This document shows, one piece after another, positions 17,192-24,865 of a stretch of DNA of 36,938 nt. The stretch covers positions 1-36,938 of IMG/VR virus record IMGVR_UViG_3300022752_000005; one strand, given 5' to 3'. This stretch comes from a virus. The position numbers and the translations under genes were made by a program. Each line of letters starts with the position of its first letter. The first letter of the stretch is position 1. Below the pieces are notes generated by a model. It made no database searches. It was not told the origin of the DNA and saw nothing but the letters and a program-made list of their open reading frames with translations.

Positions 17192-19383
17192 TGGCAACTA
17201 AAGACGAAATCTTTGCTTTTGCTGCTCAAGAGGCAGAGAGACAAGGTGTTCCTCTTTCTTTAGTGCAGGGCGTAGTTGACACAGAGTCTCAAGGTATTTT
17301 TAATGCCATTGGACCAAAAACTAAGTCTGGTGATCGTGCCTATGGACCCATGCAGTTGATGAGTGCTACTGCTAAAGATCTTGGTGTCAATCGGATGGAT
17401 TGGAAAGATAACATCCGTGGTGGTGTTAAATATCTCAACCAGTTATCGCAACAATTTCAAGATCCTAGCTTGGTCATGGCGGCTTATAACGCTGGCCCAG
17501 GTAATGTACAAAAGTATGGTGGTATTCCTCCATTTAAAGAGACTCAAAATTATGTTCAAAAGGTTCAAAACTTTATGGCTAAATCTACAACTGATGACGA
17601 TTTCGTTCCTTTCGGACAAGAAACAAAAGCTAAAGCAGCTCCTCAAGTTGTAGGCGCTGACGATTTTGTGCCATTGTCTGGTACTCAACAACAAGCACCT
17701 AAGACTCAAGTAGCACCACCTACCCCTGCTGATTTCATGCAGAGTGTTCGCCAACAGGCATTTCAGCCAAGGACTCAGTTTCAACAAGACGTTGCTGCAA
17801 GCTTTAACCCATTAGATGTGTTGCGTGGCAAGACTACTACTGGACAGTTAATCTTTGGCACTGCTGACTTGATGGCTCAAGGCATTAAGGGTGGTTTGAG
17901 TGCGCTCGGATTATCTGATGAATACCTTGGCATTGATCGCAACAAGCCACAACCCGTTGCTCAACCTACACAATCCATTAGCGACATTTTAAAAGGCACT
18001 TACAAAGTGGCTACAGAGCGTCCTGGTCTATTAGTTGGTGGGCTTGGTACTGGTTTGCTTGATCCTGCAACTTTGGTGTTGCCTGGTGCTATCCAGAAAT
18101 CTATTGTTTCTGCTACACCTAATGTGCTTACACAAATGGCTCCTAGGACTGTTGCATTGGCGCAGAACATTGGTACTGGAGCCACTACTGCCGCCCTTAC
18201 ATCTGCTGCAGCACAACAGGCTAATACAGGAACAATTAATCCTCAACAAGTGTTTAATGAAGCGGCTGCTGGTGGTATTTTGACTGCTCCTACTGCTACT
18301 GTTAGTGCATTAACTACACCTAGAGCGCCAGCTAAGTTAACTCAAGCTCAATTAGTTGCCGAACGTGCTATTGCTGAAGGCGCTACATTGCCTCCTACAC
18401 AAGTAAACCCATCAATGTTAAACAAAATCATTGAGGGCATATCTGGTAAACAACAAACAAGTCAAATTGCTTCTGTTAAAAACCAACAATTGGTTAATGA
18501 ACAAGCTCGTAAAGCTTTAAATCTTGCTCCTGATGTTGAAATTACACCACAAGTATTGCAACAATATCGAGATGTTAAAGGTCAAGCTTATGATGCACTT
18601 AGAGCAAACCCTGCCTACTATGCAGACAAGCCATTTTTAAATGATATTAATTCTAAGACTGCAGAAATACAAAAAAGAGGCGGTCTTGTTAAGTCTGGAG
18701 AAGAATTAAACCTTTTAAATGAATTAAAACAATTACGTTTTGATGGCGATGGTCTTGTTGAAAAAATTAAAGTTTTGCGATCAGATAGTGATGTTAATTT
18801 TCGATCTGCAGATCCAGACAAAATACGTTTAGCTCAAGTACAAAAGTTTGCTTCAAAACAGCTTGAAGATCTTGCAGAACGTAATTTAAAGAATTTTAAT
18901 CAACCAGATGTAATGACAAACTTTAAACAAGCTCGTCAAGACATTGCTAAAAGTTATACGATTGAAAAAGCTTTAAATGCCGCTACTGGAAATGTATCAG
19001 GAGCTGTATTGGGCCAAAGAGCCGCTACTGGCAAGATTGTTCCAAGTGAACTGCAAGCATTATCAAATGCCGCTGCCGCATATCCAACGGCATTTCAAAA
19101 TGTAGCTAGGATTGGTAGTGTTCCAGGGTTTAGTCCACTAGACATTGGAACCGCAGGTATTGCTAGTGCTGCTGCAGGTAATCCATCTGTTATGTTGAGT
19201 GCCGCAACAAGACCTACATTGCGTTCTCTTGCAGTTTCTCCAATGTATCAACGTAATATGTTGCCTAGTTCGCAACCGCAAGCACCAGGACTGTTAAACA
19301 GAATAACTTCTAATCCATTGACCAACTATGGATTAGGTCAGTTGCCTGAGTATGGTACTGAGCGTTTCTTACTCCCAAGATAA
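17191..19383 (+). CDS. Internal virion protein with an N-terminal lytic transglycosylase
   Basis: This 730-residue protein carries an SLT-type domain in residues 1-125: VDTESQG with catalytic Glu32, YGPMQLM (51-57), AAYNAGPGNV (97-106) and ETQNYV. It would cut peptidoglycan locally as DNA enters the cell. The rest is long and helical with an Ala/Gly-rich hydrophobic part at about 295-375. Two short DDFVPF/L motifs lie near 135 and 155. A fusion of SLT to a long helical protein resembles T7 gp16. It is the last of the large late genes. Confidence 0.88.
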   Translation: MATKDEIFAFAAQEAERQGVPLSLVQGVVDTESQGIFNAIGPKTKSGDRAYGPMQLMSATAKDLGVNRMDWKDNIRGGVKYLNQLSQQFQDPSLVMAAYNAGPGNVQKYGGIPPFKETQNYVQKVQNFMAKSTTDDDFVPFGQETKAKAAPQVVGADDFVPLSGTQQQAPKTQVAPPTPADFMQSVRQQAFQPRTQFQQDVAASFNPLDVLRGKTTTGQLIFGTADLMAQGIKGGLSALGLSDEYLGIDRNKPQPVAQPTQSISDILKGTYKVATERPGLLVGGLGTGLLDPATLVLPGAIQKSIVSATPNVLTQMAPRTVALAQNIGTGATTAALTSAAAQQANTGTINPQQVFNEAAAGGILTAPTATVSALTTPRAPAKLTQAQLVAERAIAEGATLPPTQVNPSMLNKIIEGISGKQQTSQIASVKNQQLVNEQARKALNLAPDVEITPQVLQQYRDVKGQAYDALRANPAYYADKPFLNDINSKTAEIQKRGGLVKSGEELNLLNELKQLRFDGDGLVEKIKVLRSDSDVNFRSADPDKIRLAQVQKFASKQLEDLAERNLKNFNQPDVMTNFKQARQDIAKSYTIEKALNAATGNVSGAVLGQRAATGKIVPSELQALSNAAAAYPTAFQNVARIGSVPGFSPLDIGTAGIASAAAGNPSVMLSAATRPTLRSLAVSPMYQRNMLPSSQPQAPGLLNRITSNPLTNYGLGQLPEYGTERFLLPR

Positions 19384-19384
19384 C

Positions 19385-19477
19385 ATGAAAGATTGGCTGT
19401 TTGCGATCATTGCAGCAGTCAGTATTACTGTCTTTGTGGCCTTTTGTAGCTACACAATAATTTGGGCAATGCCGTGA
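19385..19477 (+). CDS. Small single-pass membrane protein (30 aa)
   Basis: This short frame begins 1 nt after the preceding stop and encodes MKDWLFAIIAAVSITVFVAF followed by about 10 residues. A single hydrophobic span covers residues 4-27. It overlaps the next GTG start in a GTGA. Coupling to other small membrane proteins supports it as a gene. Function unknown. Confidence 0.55.
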   Translation: MKDWLFAIIAAVSITVFVAFCSYTIIWAMP

Positions 19478-19626
19478 AATGGTTACTAATGTCATCAATA
19501 TTGTTTACATTGGTGGCATCTAGTAAAGATAAAACTGAATACAGATGTGTCAGGTGGGCTTGGACAGGTGATGTTTACAACCGAAAGGTAGTATGCCTTG
19601 AGTGGCAAAAGGTTGAGAAAAAATGA
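19474..19626 (+). CDS. Small secreted or membrane-anchored protein, GTG start (50 aa)
   Basis: The frame starts with GTG in the stop of the previous gene and ends in an ATGA overlap with the next. Residues 2-16 (KWLLMSSILFTLVAS) look like a short signal or anchor. The rest has two cysteines (25 and 41) and several Trp, as in YRCVRWAWTGDVYNRKVVCLEW, cut here at the second Trp of the end. It could form one disulfide in the periplasm. Function unknown. Confidence 0.55.
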   Translation: MKWLLMSSILFTLVASSKDKTEYRCVRWAWTGDVYNRKVVCLEWQKVEKK

Positions 19627-20120
19627 TTGATCCAATAACAGCTCTAGCTGGCATACAGTCAGCAATCAGCATGGTCAAGAAGGCAGCTAATGTTGCCAAT
19701 GACTTAGGCTCACTTGCGCCCATGATTGGTAAGCTATTTGACGCTAAGTCTGTAGCTACAAAAGCCATGCTTCAAGCCAAGCAGTCTGGCAAAGGCTCAA
19801 ACATGGGAACGGCTCTCCAGATTGAGATGGCACTAGAGCAAGCTAGAGCGTTTGAAGAAGAGTTAAAGATGCTCTTCATGCAGACAGGAAAGATTGACGT
19901 ATGGCAGAAGATTAAAGCCCGTCAAGCAGAGATGGACTTGGCAGACGCTAAAGAGATAAGCGCATTAAAGAAAGCAGAGAAAGCAGCCAAACAGAAAGAG
20001 CAAGAACAACTAGAGATTGGTTTGGCAATAGGTGGAATCTGCTTTGTTCTATTTCTGGTCTTTGTTGGCGTAAATGAGTTGATGACATTCTGTGAAGCAA
20101 CAAGAAGGTGTGGTCGGTGA
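19623..20120 (+). CDS. Conserved phage membrane-associated helical protein
   Basis: This 165-residue protein has a helical, amphipathic N-terminal region (PITALAGIQSAISMVKKAAN), a charged coiled-coil middle (100-130) and a hydrophobic segment at about 131-152. I recognise the type from environmental phages, where it is encoded near lysis and internal virion genes without known function. It is coupled to both neighbours by overlapping start and stop codons. Confidence 0.75.
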   Translation: MIDPITALAGIQSAISMVKKAANVANDLGSLAPMIGKLFDAKSVATKAMLQAKQSGKGSNMGTALQIEMALEQARAFEEELKMLFMQTGKIDVWQKIKARQAEMDLADAKEISALKKAEKAAKQKEQEQLEIGLAIGGICFVLFLVFVGVNELMTFCEATRRCGR

Positions 20121-20272
20121 ATGAGTATCAAAAGACCTTTGACTTATGCCTAAAAATCTTTGTTTACGGGGTGGTGGCTTTATATTTCTTGGGTTTTCTG
20201 AAGTTCTTACCTGATGATCTGTCTGACAGAATTGTCAATCTTCTACTTGGAAAGGTTGGTCTTGGTAAATGA
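20117..20272 (+). CDS. Small membrane protein, GTG start (51 aa)
   Basis: The GTG overlaps the previous stop (GTGA) and the stop overlaps the next ATG. The protein has one hydrophobic span (CLKIFVYGVVALYFLGFLKF, 11-30) and a short charged tail. The coupling pattern and exact tiling between neighbours support it as a gene despite its size. Function unknown; holin-like activity is conceivable. Confidence 0.55.
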   Translation: MNEYQKTFDLCLKIFVYGVVALYFLGFLKFLPDDLSDRIVNLLLGKVGLGK

Positions 20273-20478
20273 AGTACTTACTTGTATTTGTAGCTTTTAT
20301 GCTACATGGTTGTGATGAAAAATATCGCTATTTCTGCCAAAACCCAGACAATTTCCATGCTGAACAATGTCAGAAACCTAGATGCCAGTTCACTCAGACT
20401 TGCCCTGAGTACTTGGTTGCCCCAATCTTGGAGAAAAAAATCAATGATGTCCAACCAGAAACAAAAGCTAACAACTGA
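20269..20478 (+). CDS. Small Cys-rich lipoprotein-like protein
   Basis: This 69-residue protein has a signal sequence (KYLLVFVAFM) ending in a lipobox-like MLHGC with Cys15. The mature part has a CDEKYRYFCQNP stretch and four further cysteines in a C-x10-C-x4-C-x5-C spacing. I recall similar small proteins beside lysis genes in other phages. Periplasmic lipoprotein localisation is inferred; lysis or superinfection functions are guesses. Confidence 0.65.
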   Translation: MKYLLVFVAFMLHGCDEKYRYFCQNPDNFHAEQCQKPRCQFTQTCPEYLVAPILEKKINDVQPETKANN

Positions 20479-20962
20479 AGAGATTGAGGTAAGAATTTGG
20501 GGGTTTGTTGTGATTGCAGTCACACTTATCCTCATGTTTATTGTTGCTGCTTTGCTCTATTCTGTGACTTTTGTGACTCAGCCAATCAAGAGCATGGCTC
20601 CAATTGACCAAGCCTATACCAAGATGCTAAACGATATTGTTCTGTTGATTGTGGGCGGTATCGGTGGCGTTATTGGTAAACGGGCTATGTCAAGTGCCGC
20701 CAGAGCGTTTAATCCTCCAACGCAACCAATGTGTCAACCAATGGGTTATGGAGGCTCTATGGGCGGTTTTAACTCGTCCTATGCCCCTCCGCAATCTGCG
20801 TATGGTTTGCCTAGTCAACCTTTCGGTGCTATGCCTGTTTGGAAGAACCCAGAGTTAGATGAATCTTGGACACCTGGACCACCTCCGACTACTCCTCCAG
20901 AACACTTGGAAGAGAATGAAGAGCGTGAACACATGGCAATGGCAAGAAAAGAGGCTGAATAA
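20444..20962 (+). CDS. Conserved inner-membrane phage protein
   Basis: The start was set at 20444 (MMSNQKQKLTTEEIEVRIW) because GGAG lies about 10 nt upstream; 20447 is also possible. The 172-residue protein has two hydrophobic segments (about 20-40 and 62-80), then a Met/Pro/Gly/Gln-rich C-terminal region and an acidic end. I recognise the N-terminal part as a conserved phage membrane protein near lysis genes. The start overlaps the end of the lipoprotein-like gene by 35 nt. Confidence 0.68.
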   Translation: MMSNQKQKLTTEEIEVRIWGFVVIAVTLILMFIVAALLYSVTFVTQPIKSMAPIDQAYTKMLNDIVLLIVGGIGGVIGKRAMSSAARAFNPPTQPMCQPMGYGGSMGGFNSSYAPPQSAYGLPSQPFGAMPVWKNPELDESWTPGPPPTTPPEHLEENEEREHMAMARKEAE

Positions 20963-21459
20963 TGTTCCCTATACCTTTACCTTGGTTAATAGTGGGTGCT
21001 TTGGTATCTCTCTTTGGTACATACCAAGTAGGACACCACTATGGATGGCTAGAACGTGATAACGACATGAAGATTGCCATTGCAAAAAAGAATGATGAAG
21101 CTCGTTTAATAGAGCAAAACATGACTGAAAAACTTTCTCAACAATCTGCCAAACTTCAGGAAGCCAATGATGCTATCAACAAAAAAACTTCTGCTCTTGC
21201 TGTTGCCAATCGTGCTGGCAAGTTGCGCCTCTGCCCCCCAAGTAACTTACAAACCACCACAAGTACCGCCTTTGCCAGCGCAGATCCAAAAGCAACCAGC
21301 CAATCTGACAGACCGACTAATGAACCTTCTGATGCCGAAAGAGCAACCATTGACGCAATCGCAGAAATAGTTGCCCAAGGAGATAAGAATACTGTCGCTT
21401 TGAATGCTTGCGTAGACTCGTATAACCAGATGAGAGATTTACTAAATGGTAACAAGTGA
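20962..21459 (+). CDS. Rz: Inner-membrane spanin (Rz-like)
   Basis: This 165-residue protein has a single N-terminal membrane anchor (residues 7-25) and a long periplasmic helical region (35-85), the design of i-spanins. A second lipoprotein gene lies within it in the +1 frame, the classic Rz/Rz1 arrangement. Together they fuse inner and outer membranes at the end of lysis. It overlaps the endolysin gene by 14 nt. Confidence 0.85.
   Translation: MFPIPLPWLIVGALVSLFGTYQVGHHYGWLERDNDMKIAIAKKNDEARLIEQNMTEKLSQQSAKLQEANDAINKKTSALAVANRAGKLRLCPPSNLQTTTSTAFASADPKATSQSDRPTNEPSDAERATIDAIAEIVAQGDKNTVALNACVDSYNQMRDLLNGNK
21167..21370 (+). CDS. Rz1: Outer-membrane spanin lipoprotein (Rz1-like), embedded in Rz
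   Basis: This 67-residue frame lies wholly inside the Rz gene, shifted by one base. It has a Leu-rich signal (KKLLLLLLPIVLASC) with a lipobox ending at Cys20. A proline-rich mature part follows (YKPPQVPPLPAQIQKQP), typical of Rz1. The mature protein would be about 48 residues anchored to the outer membrane. AGGAAG upstream may serve as ribosome site. Start may be 21167 or the next codon, 21170. Confidence 0.85.
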   Translation: MMLSTKKLLLLLLPIVLASCASAPQVTYKPPQVPPLPAQIQKQPANLTDRLMNLLMPKEQPLTQSQK

Positions 21460-22042
21460 ACAATTAGCTAGATTACATATTGGTAATCAATGGGTAGATG
21501 CTCTGAACGCTACATTTGATCGTTTCAACATTGATACACCAGTTCGCCAAGCGGCATTTATTGGTCAATGTGGGCATGAGTGTGGCAACTTTAGGATTCT
21601 TGAAGAAAACCTTAACTATCGTGCTGAAACTTTACAGAAGTTATGGCCTAAACGCTTTGATGCTGCCAAGGCACAGATGTGCGCTCGTAATCCTAAGTTG
21701 ATTGCCAATACTGTTTACAGCTCACGTATGGGTAACAGGGATGAGGCTTCAGGGGATGGATGGCGTTTCCGAGGCCGAGGATGTATACAGTTGACTGGCT
21801 CTGCAAATTATCACCATGCAGGTCAGGCATTAGGTGTTGACTTCATTATGGAGCCTGATCTTGTAGCTACACCTCAGTACGCTGCACTAACAGCAGGGTG
21901 GTTTTGGGACACCCATAAACTGAACCAATTTGCTGATGTACGTGACTTTAAAACCATGACAAAGAAGATAAATGGCGGTTTTATTGGCCTAGAAGACCGC
22001 ATCAAACATATAAATCATGCACTTGAAGTTTTAACAAGTTAA
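21446..22042 (+). CDS. Endolysin, GH19 chitinase-like glycosidase
   Basis: This 198-residue protein has the GH19-type signature QCGHECGNFRILEENLNY (41-58) with probable catalytic Glu45. GWRFRGRGCIQLTGSANY follows at about 105-122, where GRG-IQLTG is a family hallmark. It would hydrolyse peptidoglycan. It lacks a signal peptide, so it probably needs a holin to reach the wall. It follows the spanin genes as a compact lysis cassette. Confidence 0.92.
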   Translation: MVTSEQLARLHIGNQWVDALNATFDRFNIDTPVRQAAFIGQCGHECGNFRILEENLNYRAETLQKLWPKRFDAAKAQMCARNPKLIANTVYSSRMGNRDEASGDGWRFRGRGCIQLTGSANYHHAGQALGVDFIMEPDLVATPQYAALTAGWFWDTHKLNQFADVRDFKTMTKKINGGFIGLEDRIKHINHALEVLTS

Positions 22043-22077
22043 ATATAATTGTCATAAATACTGTATAAGGTGTTGAA

Positions 22078-22452
22078 ATGCCTAACATTCCTACACCAGA
22101 AAATGCTGAGTTATTTGCACAAAGTGTCAAAAAGTGGCAACAAGTGCTTAGTCTTGGTGATTGGAGAATAGAGAGAGGAAGTAAACCTGCGAAGGCTGCT
22201 ATGGCTTCTGTAGAGTTTAATCCCTCGGCTCGTTTGGCTACTTACAGACTAGGTGATTTTGGTGCTGAAAAAATAACACCTGAGTCTCTAGATCAGACTG
22301 CTTTACATGAGTTGCTTCATGTATTCCTACACGATTTAATGACTGTGGCGCAAGACCCTAAATCATCTCAAGATGAAGTGGAAATGCAAGAGCATAGAGT
22401 CATTAACCTTTTAGAAAAGTTACTGTCTAAGGATTCCAATGGGCGCTCATAA
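22078..22452 (+). CDS. Putative zinc metallopeptidase-like protein (HELLH)
   Basis: This 124-residue protein contains ALHELLHVFLHDL with HELLH at about 77-81, a zincin HExxH motif. A conserved-looking EMQEHRVINLLEKLL end may supply a third ligand. I recall this family from phage genomes without a known substrate. AAGGTGTTGAA precedes the ATG. It overlaps the phosphoesterase gene by 14 nt. Confidence 0.75.
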   Translation: MPNIPTPENAELFAQSVKKWQQVLSLGDWRIERGSKPAKAAMASVEFNPSARLATYRLGDFGAEKITPESLDQTALHELLHVFLHDLMTVAQDPKSSQDEVEMQEHRVINLLEKLLSKDSNGRS

Positions 22453-23425
22453 CGAAACCTGTAGTGATATGGAGTTTATCCAACTATGGGGACAACTTCA
22501 ATCTGCTACAAAGATAGCTAAACACTTAGGAATAAACAACAGGGCGGCTCATCTACGCAGACGTTGGATTGAAAAACAATACAACATGGTACTTAACGCA
22601 AGTGACTTGCGTGGTATGCAATACGATAAAAACAAACCTAAGTCATTTAGTCCACTAAAGCAAGTTGAACTTGGGATGCTAGATGGATGTGTGATTGTTT
22701 TTTCTGACGCTCACTTCATACCTGGTCAACGATCTACGGCGTTTAAAGGGCTTCTATGGGCTATCCAAGAGTTCAAACCTGTAGCGGTGATATGTAACGG
22801 GGATGCGTTTGATGGAGCGTCTATCTCTCGCCATGATGTAACTGAACAACCAGCGACAACTGTTATTCAAGAACTAAAAGCCTGTCAGGGTGCATTGGGT
22901 GAGATTGAGGAAGTAGCTAAAGCAGCAAGGCACAATGTAAAGCTCTTGTTTACATGGGGCAATCACGATGTCAGATTTGGCAATCGTTTAGCGCAACACG
23001 CACCACAGTACAAAGAAGTGTTGGGCTTTAAACTGACAGACCACTTTCTTGATTGGGATTTCTGTTGGGCAGTATGGCCTACTGCTAATTGCATCATTAA
23101 ACACCGATATAAGGGTGGTGTTCATGCCACTCACAACAATACTGTCAATGCAGGTGTGTCAATAGTTACTGGACACTTGCATAGTCTAAAGGTCACGCCA
23201 TTTGCTGACTATAACGGCAATCGTTTTGGAGTAGATACAGGCACTTTGGCTGAGACTGATGGACCACAATTTACTTATGCTGAGATAAACCCAAGCAATC
23301 ACAGATCGGGCTTTGCGGTGTTAAACTTCTTCAATGGAACACTACTTTGGCCTGAACTCGTCCACAAGTTTGATGAGGATCAGATTGAGTTTCGTGGTGA
23401 AGTAATTGATGTAGGTGCATTTTGA
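22439..23425 (+). CDS. HTH domain fused to a calcineurin-like metallophosphoesterase
   Basis: This 328-residue protein has an N-terminal helix-turn-helix-like region (residues 20-45: SATKIAKHLGINNRAAHLRR) and a phosphoesterase domain. The metal-binding motifs are FSDAHF (88-93), GDAFD (121-125), GNHD (174-177) and GHLH (about 230). The enzyme would use a two-metal centre on a phosphoester, perhaps in nucleic acid given the HTH. The substrate is not predictable. Confidence 0.85.
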   Translation: MGAHNETCSDMEFIQLWGQLQSATKIAKHLGINNRAAHLRRRWIEKQYNMVLNASDLRGMQYDKNKPKSFSPLKQVELGMLDGCVIVFSDAHFIPGQRSTAFKGLLWAIQEFKPVAVICNGDAFDGASISRHDVTEQPATTVIQELKACQGALGEIEEVAKAARHNVKLLFTWGNHDVRFGNRLAQHAPQYKEVLGFKLTDHFLDWDFCWAVWPTANCIIKHRYKGGVHATHNNTVNAGVSIVTGHLHSLKVTPFADYNGNRFGVDTGTLAETDGPQFTYAEINPSNHRSGFAVLNFFNGTLLWPELVHKFDEDQIEFRGEVIDVGAF

Positions 23426-23565
23426 GTGCTTGGCTAATCATACTTACAGGGGCAATCTACGCCTACATTGCTGGTGAGCAGCTTTGGAAAGATAACCCAC
23501 ACATGGCTATTGTCTATGCGGGTTATGCTTTTTCTAATGTCGGACTTTACTTATTAGCTAAGTAA
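23422..23565 (+). CDS. Small two-span membrane protein, TTG start (47 aa)
   Basis: A TTG inside the stop region of the phosphoesterase gene begins a frame with two hydrophobic spans (about 4-18 and 28-45): SAWLIILTGAIYAYIAGEQL, then MAIVYAGYAFSNVGLYLL. I recognise YAYIA-EQ and GYAFSN-GLY as conserved in small phage membrane proteins. Its end overlaps the convergent MazG-like gene by 8 nt. It is the last gene of the late operon. Confidence 0.65.
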   Translation: MSAWLIILTGAIYAYIAGEQLWKDNPHMAIVYAGYAFSNVGLYLLAK

Positions 23566-23866
23566 TTTCCTTCTGGAAGACTCCATTTGGCAAAAGAGTA
23601 CCCCTACGATTCTTGATCTGATCGTATGCAACTTCCATGCAGTCTACCAGATGTATGTCCTGTAAAGCGCAGTAATTGATAAGACAGACCATGACATCAC
23701 CAACAGCATCCACAATAGCTTCCCTGTCATTTTTAATCGTGGCATCTGCTAGTTCTCCCATCTCTGACATTGCTTTGAGAAGCTGAACGTCTGGTGTACT
23801 GTTAGGAATAATCTTACGGGCTTCTGCCCATTGGATTATCTTGATTTCAACTGCTGCGTAACTCAT
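23558..23866 (-). CDS. MazG-like nucleotide pyrophosphohydrolase
   Basis: This 102-residue all-helical protein has MSEMGELADA (E-x2-E type, about 31-40) and AIVDAVGDVMVCLINYC with D-x2-GD at about 50-66. These are the metal-binding acidic positions of MazG-fold NTP pyrophosphatases. Such enzymes in phages may remove aberrant or alarmone nucleotides. It is the last gene of the minus operon, with its start 20 nt inside the preceding gene's end. Confidence 0.78.
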   Translation of the reverse strand: MSYAAVEIKIIQWAEARKIIPNSTPDVQLLKAMSEMGELADATIKNDREAIVDAVGDVMVCLINYCALQDIHLVDCMEVAYDQIKNRRGTLLPNGVFQKEIT

Positions 23867-24017
23867 TTTTATCCCTTAAAACATTTTCAATTTGGCTAAG
23901 AGTATCATGGTCAACATAAGAGCAAAAGTAAACAAACTCTTCCTCTGTAAGACCTTGCCATTCAGGTTGAATTTTTTGCACTTCTTTCATTGAAGTTTCA
24001 TGCAAATCTTTAGTCAT
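23847..24017 (-). CDS. Hypothetical acidic protein (56 aa)
   Basis: The start at 24017 has a strong AAGGAG 6 nt upstream, and the ATG overlaps the previous stop as ATGA. Residues include PEWQGLTEEEFVYFCSYVDH, typical of small conserved phage proteins with a GLTEEE-like motif. No function is known. It overlaps the MazG-like gene by 20 nt. Confidence 0.65.
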   Translation of the reverse strand: MTKDLHETSMKEVQKIQPEWQGLTEEEFVYFCSYVDHDTLSQIENVLRDKNELRSS

Positions 24018-24196
24018 CTCACTCTCCTTAAAGGCTCTTGATATTTCTCTGGTGGTGGTGGAAGCATCTTCTCTGAAGGTGGAGTCCATCCATGTTTTCT
24101 CCAAAGGGCTTGTACATCCGAACCTGATTCCCATTTGAAATCTTTGTTTGGCATAGATGGATAACTGATCTTTGAATACGGAGGTTTTTCTATCAT
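24014..24196 (-). CDS. Hypothetical Pro/Trp-containing protein (60 aa)
   Basis: The frame is coupled by ATGA at both ends to its neighbours. The sequence includes FKWESGSDVQALWRKHGWTP and PPSEKMLPPPPEKYQEP. The middle (SDVQALWRKHGW) is a recurring short phage motif of unknown function. Small size keeps confidence moderate. Confidence 0.6.
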   Translation of the reverse strand: MIEKPPYSKISYPSMPNKDFKWESGSDVQALWRKHGWTPPSEKMLPPPPEKYQEPLRRVR

Positions 24197-24531
24197 TTAA
24201 TTGCTTTCAAAACACGTTGAGAATGGCCTGTAGAAGCCTTGCGTCTTTCGCCTGTGTCTTCTATAAGACCCTTGCGAAGCAGCGGTGCAAATCGTGGACT
24301 AATTGTTTGTACTCCATGATTGGGGAAGTGAGACATAACTTCCTCTGCAATACACCCGTCAGGATGCTTGGCTATAACTTCATAGACCTGTTGCTCAAGT
24401 GTTGTTGAGTCAACCTTCTCGGCAGCATCCATACTGGTATCTGGATCTGTGGTCCTGACCATCATCTTTGGCTCTGAACCAAAGAGTCTGTTAAAGGTAT
24501 CTTTAAAATACACGCTCGTTAGTAAACTCAT
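24193..24531 (-). CDS. Winged-helix DNA-binding protein
   Basis: This 112-residue protein has an N-terminal linker with RTTDPDTSMDAAEKV. A winged-helix-like domain follows from about 45: LEQQVYEVIAKHPDGCIAEE, then HGVQTISPRFAPLLRKGLIE and a wing with GERRKASTGHSQRV. I recognise it as a common phage wHTH family, a possible regulator or helper in recombination. The gene is preceded by a structured intergenic RNA segment and TAGGAG. Confidence 0.75.
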   Translation of the reverse strand: MSLLTSVYFKDTFNRLFGSEPKMMVRTTDPDTSMDAAEKVDSTTLEQQVYEVIAKHPDGCIAEEVMSHFPNHGVQTISPRFAPLLRKGLIEDTGERRKASTGHSQRVLKAIK

Positions 24532-24549
24532 TATTAACTCCTATTAGGT

Positions 24550-24605
24550 GGAGGGAAAACTGCTCGTCTGCAAGCTAGGAAAATCCTTTGCACAGCTCTC
24601 CCCCC
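24550..24605 (-). promoter_or_regulatory. Structured RNA leader upstream of the winged-helix gene
   Basis: On the minus strand the RNA between the SSB-like and winged-helix genes can fold with an outer 7-bp stem (GGGGGGA at 24605-24599 with TCCCTCC at 24556-24550, one G-U). An inner stem-loop has TGCAA/TTGCA and AGGA/TCCT around a TTT loop (24569-24592). No U-run follows, so it is not a simple terminator. A processing or translation-control element is possible. Hand folding only. Confidence 0.4.
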
Positions 24606-24619
24606 AGGTTTATATTAAC

Positions 24620-24865
24620 TCAAAATGGAATGTCATCAGGCATATCATCAAAGCCTGAACTCTTGGGTTTTGCTTTTTGTGGAGCTTGTTGATCCTTTGG
24701 AGACAATGCCAAGCCCATAAACTTGCCACCTTTACCCTCTTTGATCCAAGCACTAAGCCAGAAATCCTGACCATTTACTGTGATGTTGCCCTTGTAATCG
24801 GGGTGGTTTGGTATTTCTTTTTTGTCGTTCTTAAACAGAACACCAGAGTTGTCACGCTTTTCCAT
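24620..24865 (-). CDS. SSB-like protein with DDIPF acidic tail
   Basis: This 81-residue protein has a beta-rich body (HPDYKGNITVNGQDFWLSAW, then KEGKGGKFMGLALSPK) and a tail FDDMPDDIPF. DDIPF-type endings are the bacterial SSB tip that recruits replication and repair partners. The body resembles small phage proteins next to ERF genes, not the canonical OB-fold SSB. It is coupled to ERF (shared base), supporting single-strand DNA metabolism. Direct ssDNA binding is inferred. Confidence 0.68.
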   Translation of the reverse strand: MEKRDNSGVLFKNDKKEIPNHPDYKGNITVNGQDFWLSAWIKEGKGGKFMGLALSPKDQQAPQKAKPKSSGFDDMPDDIPF

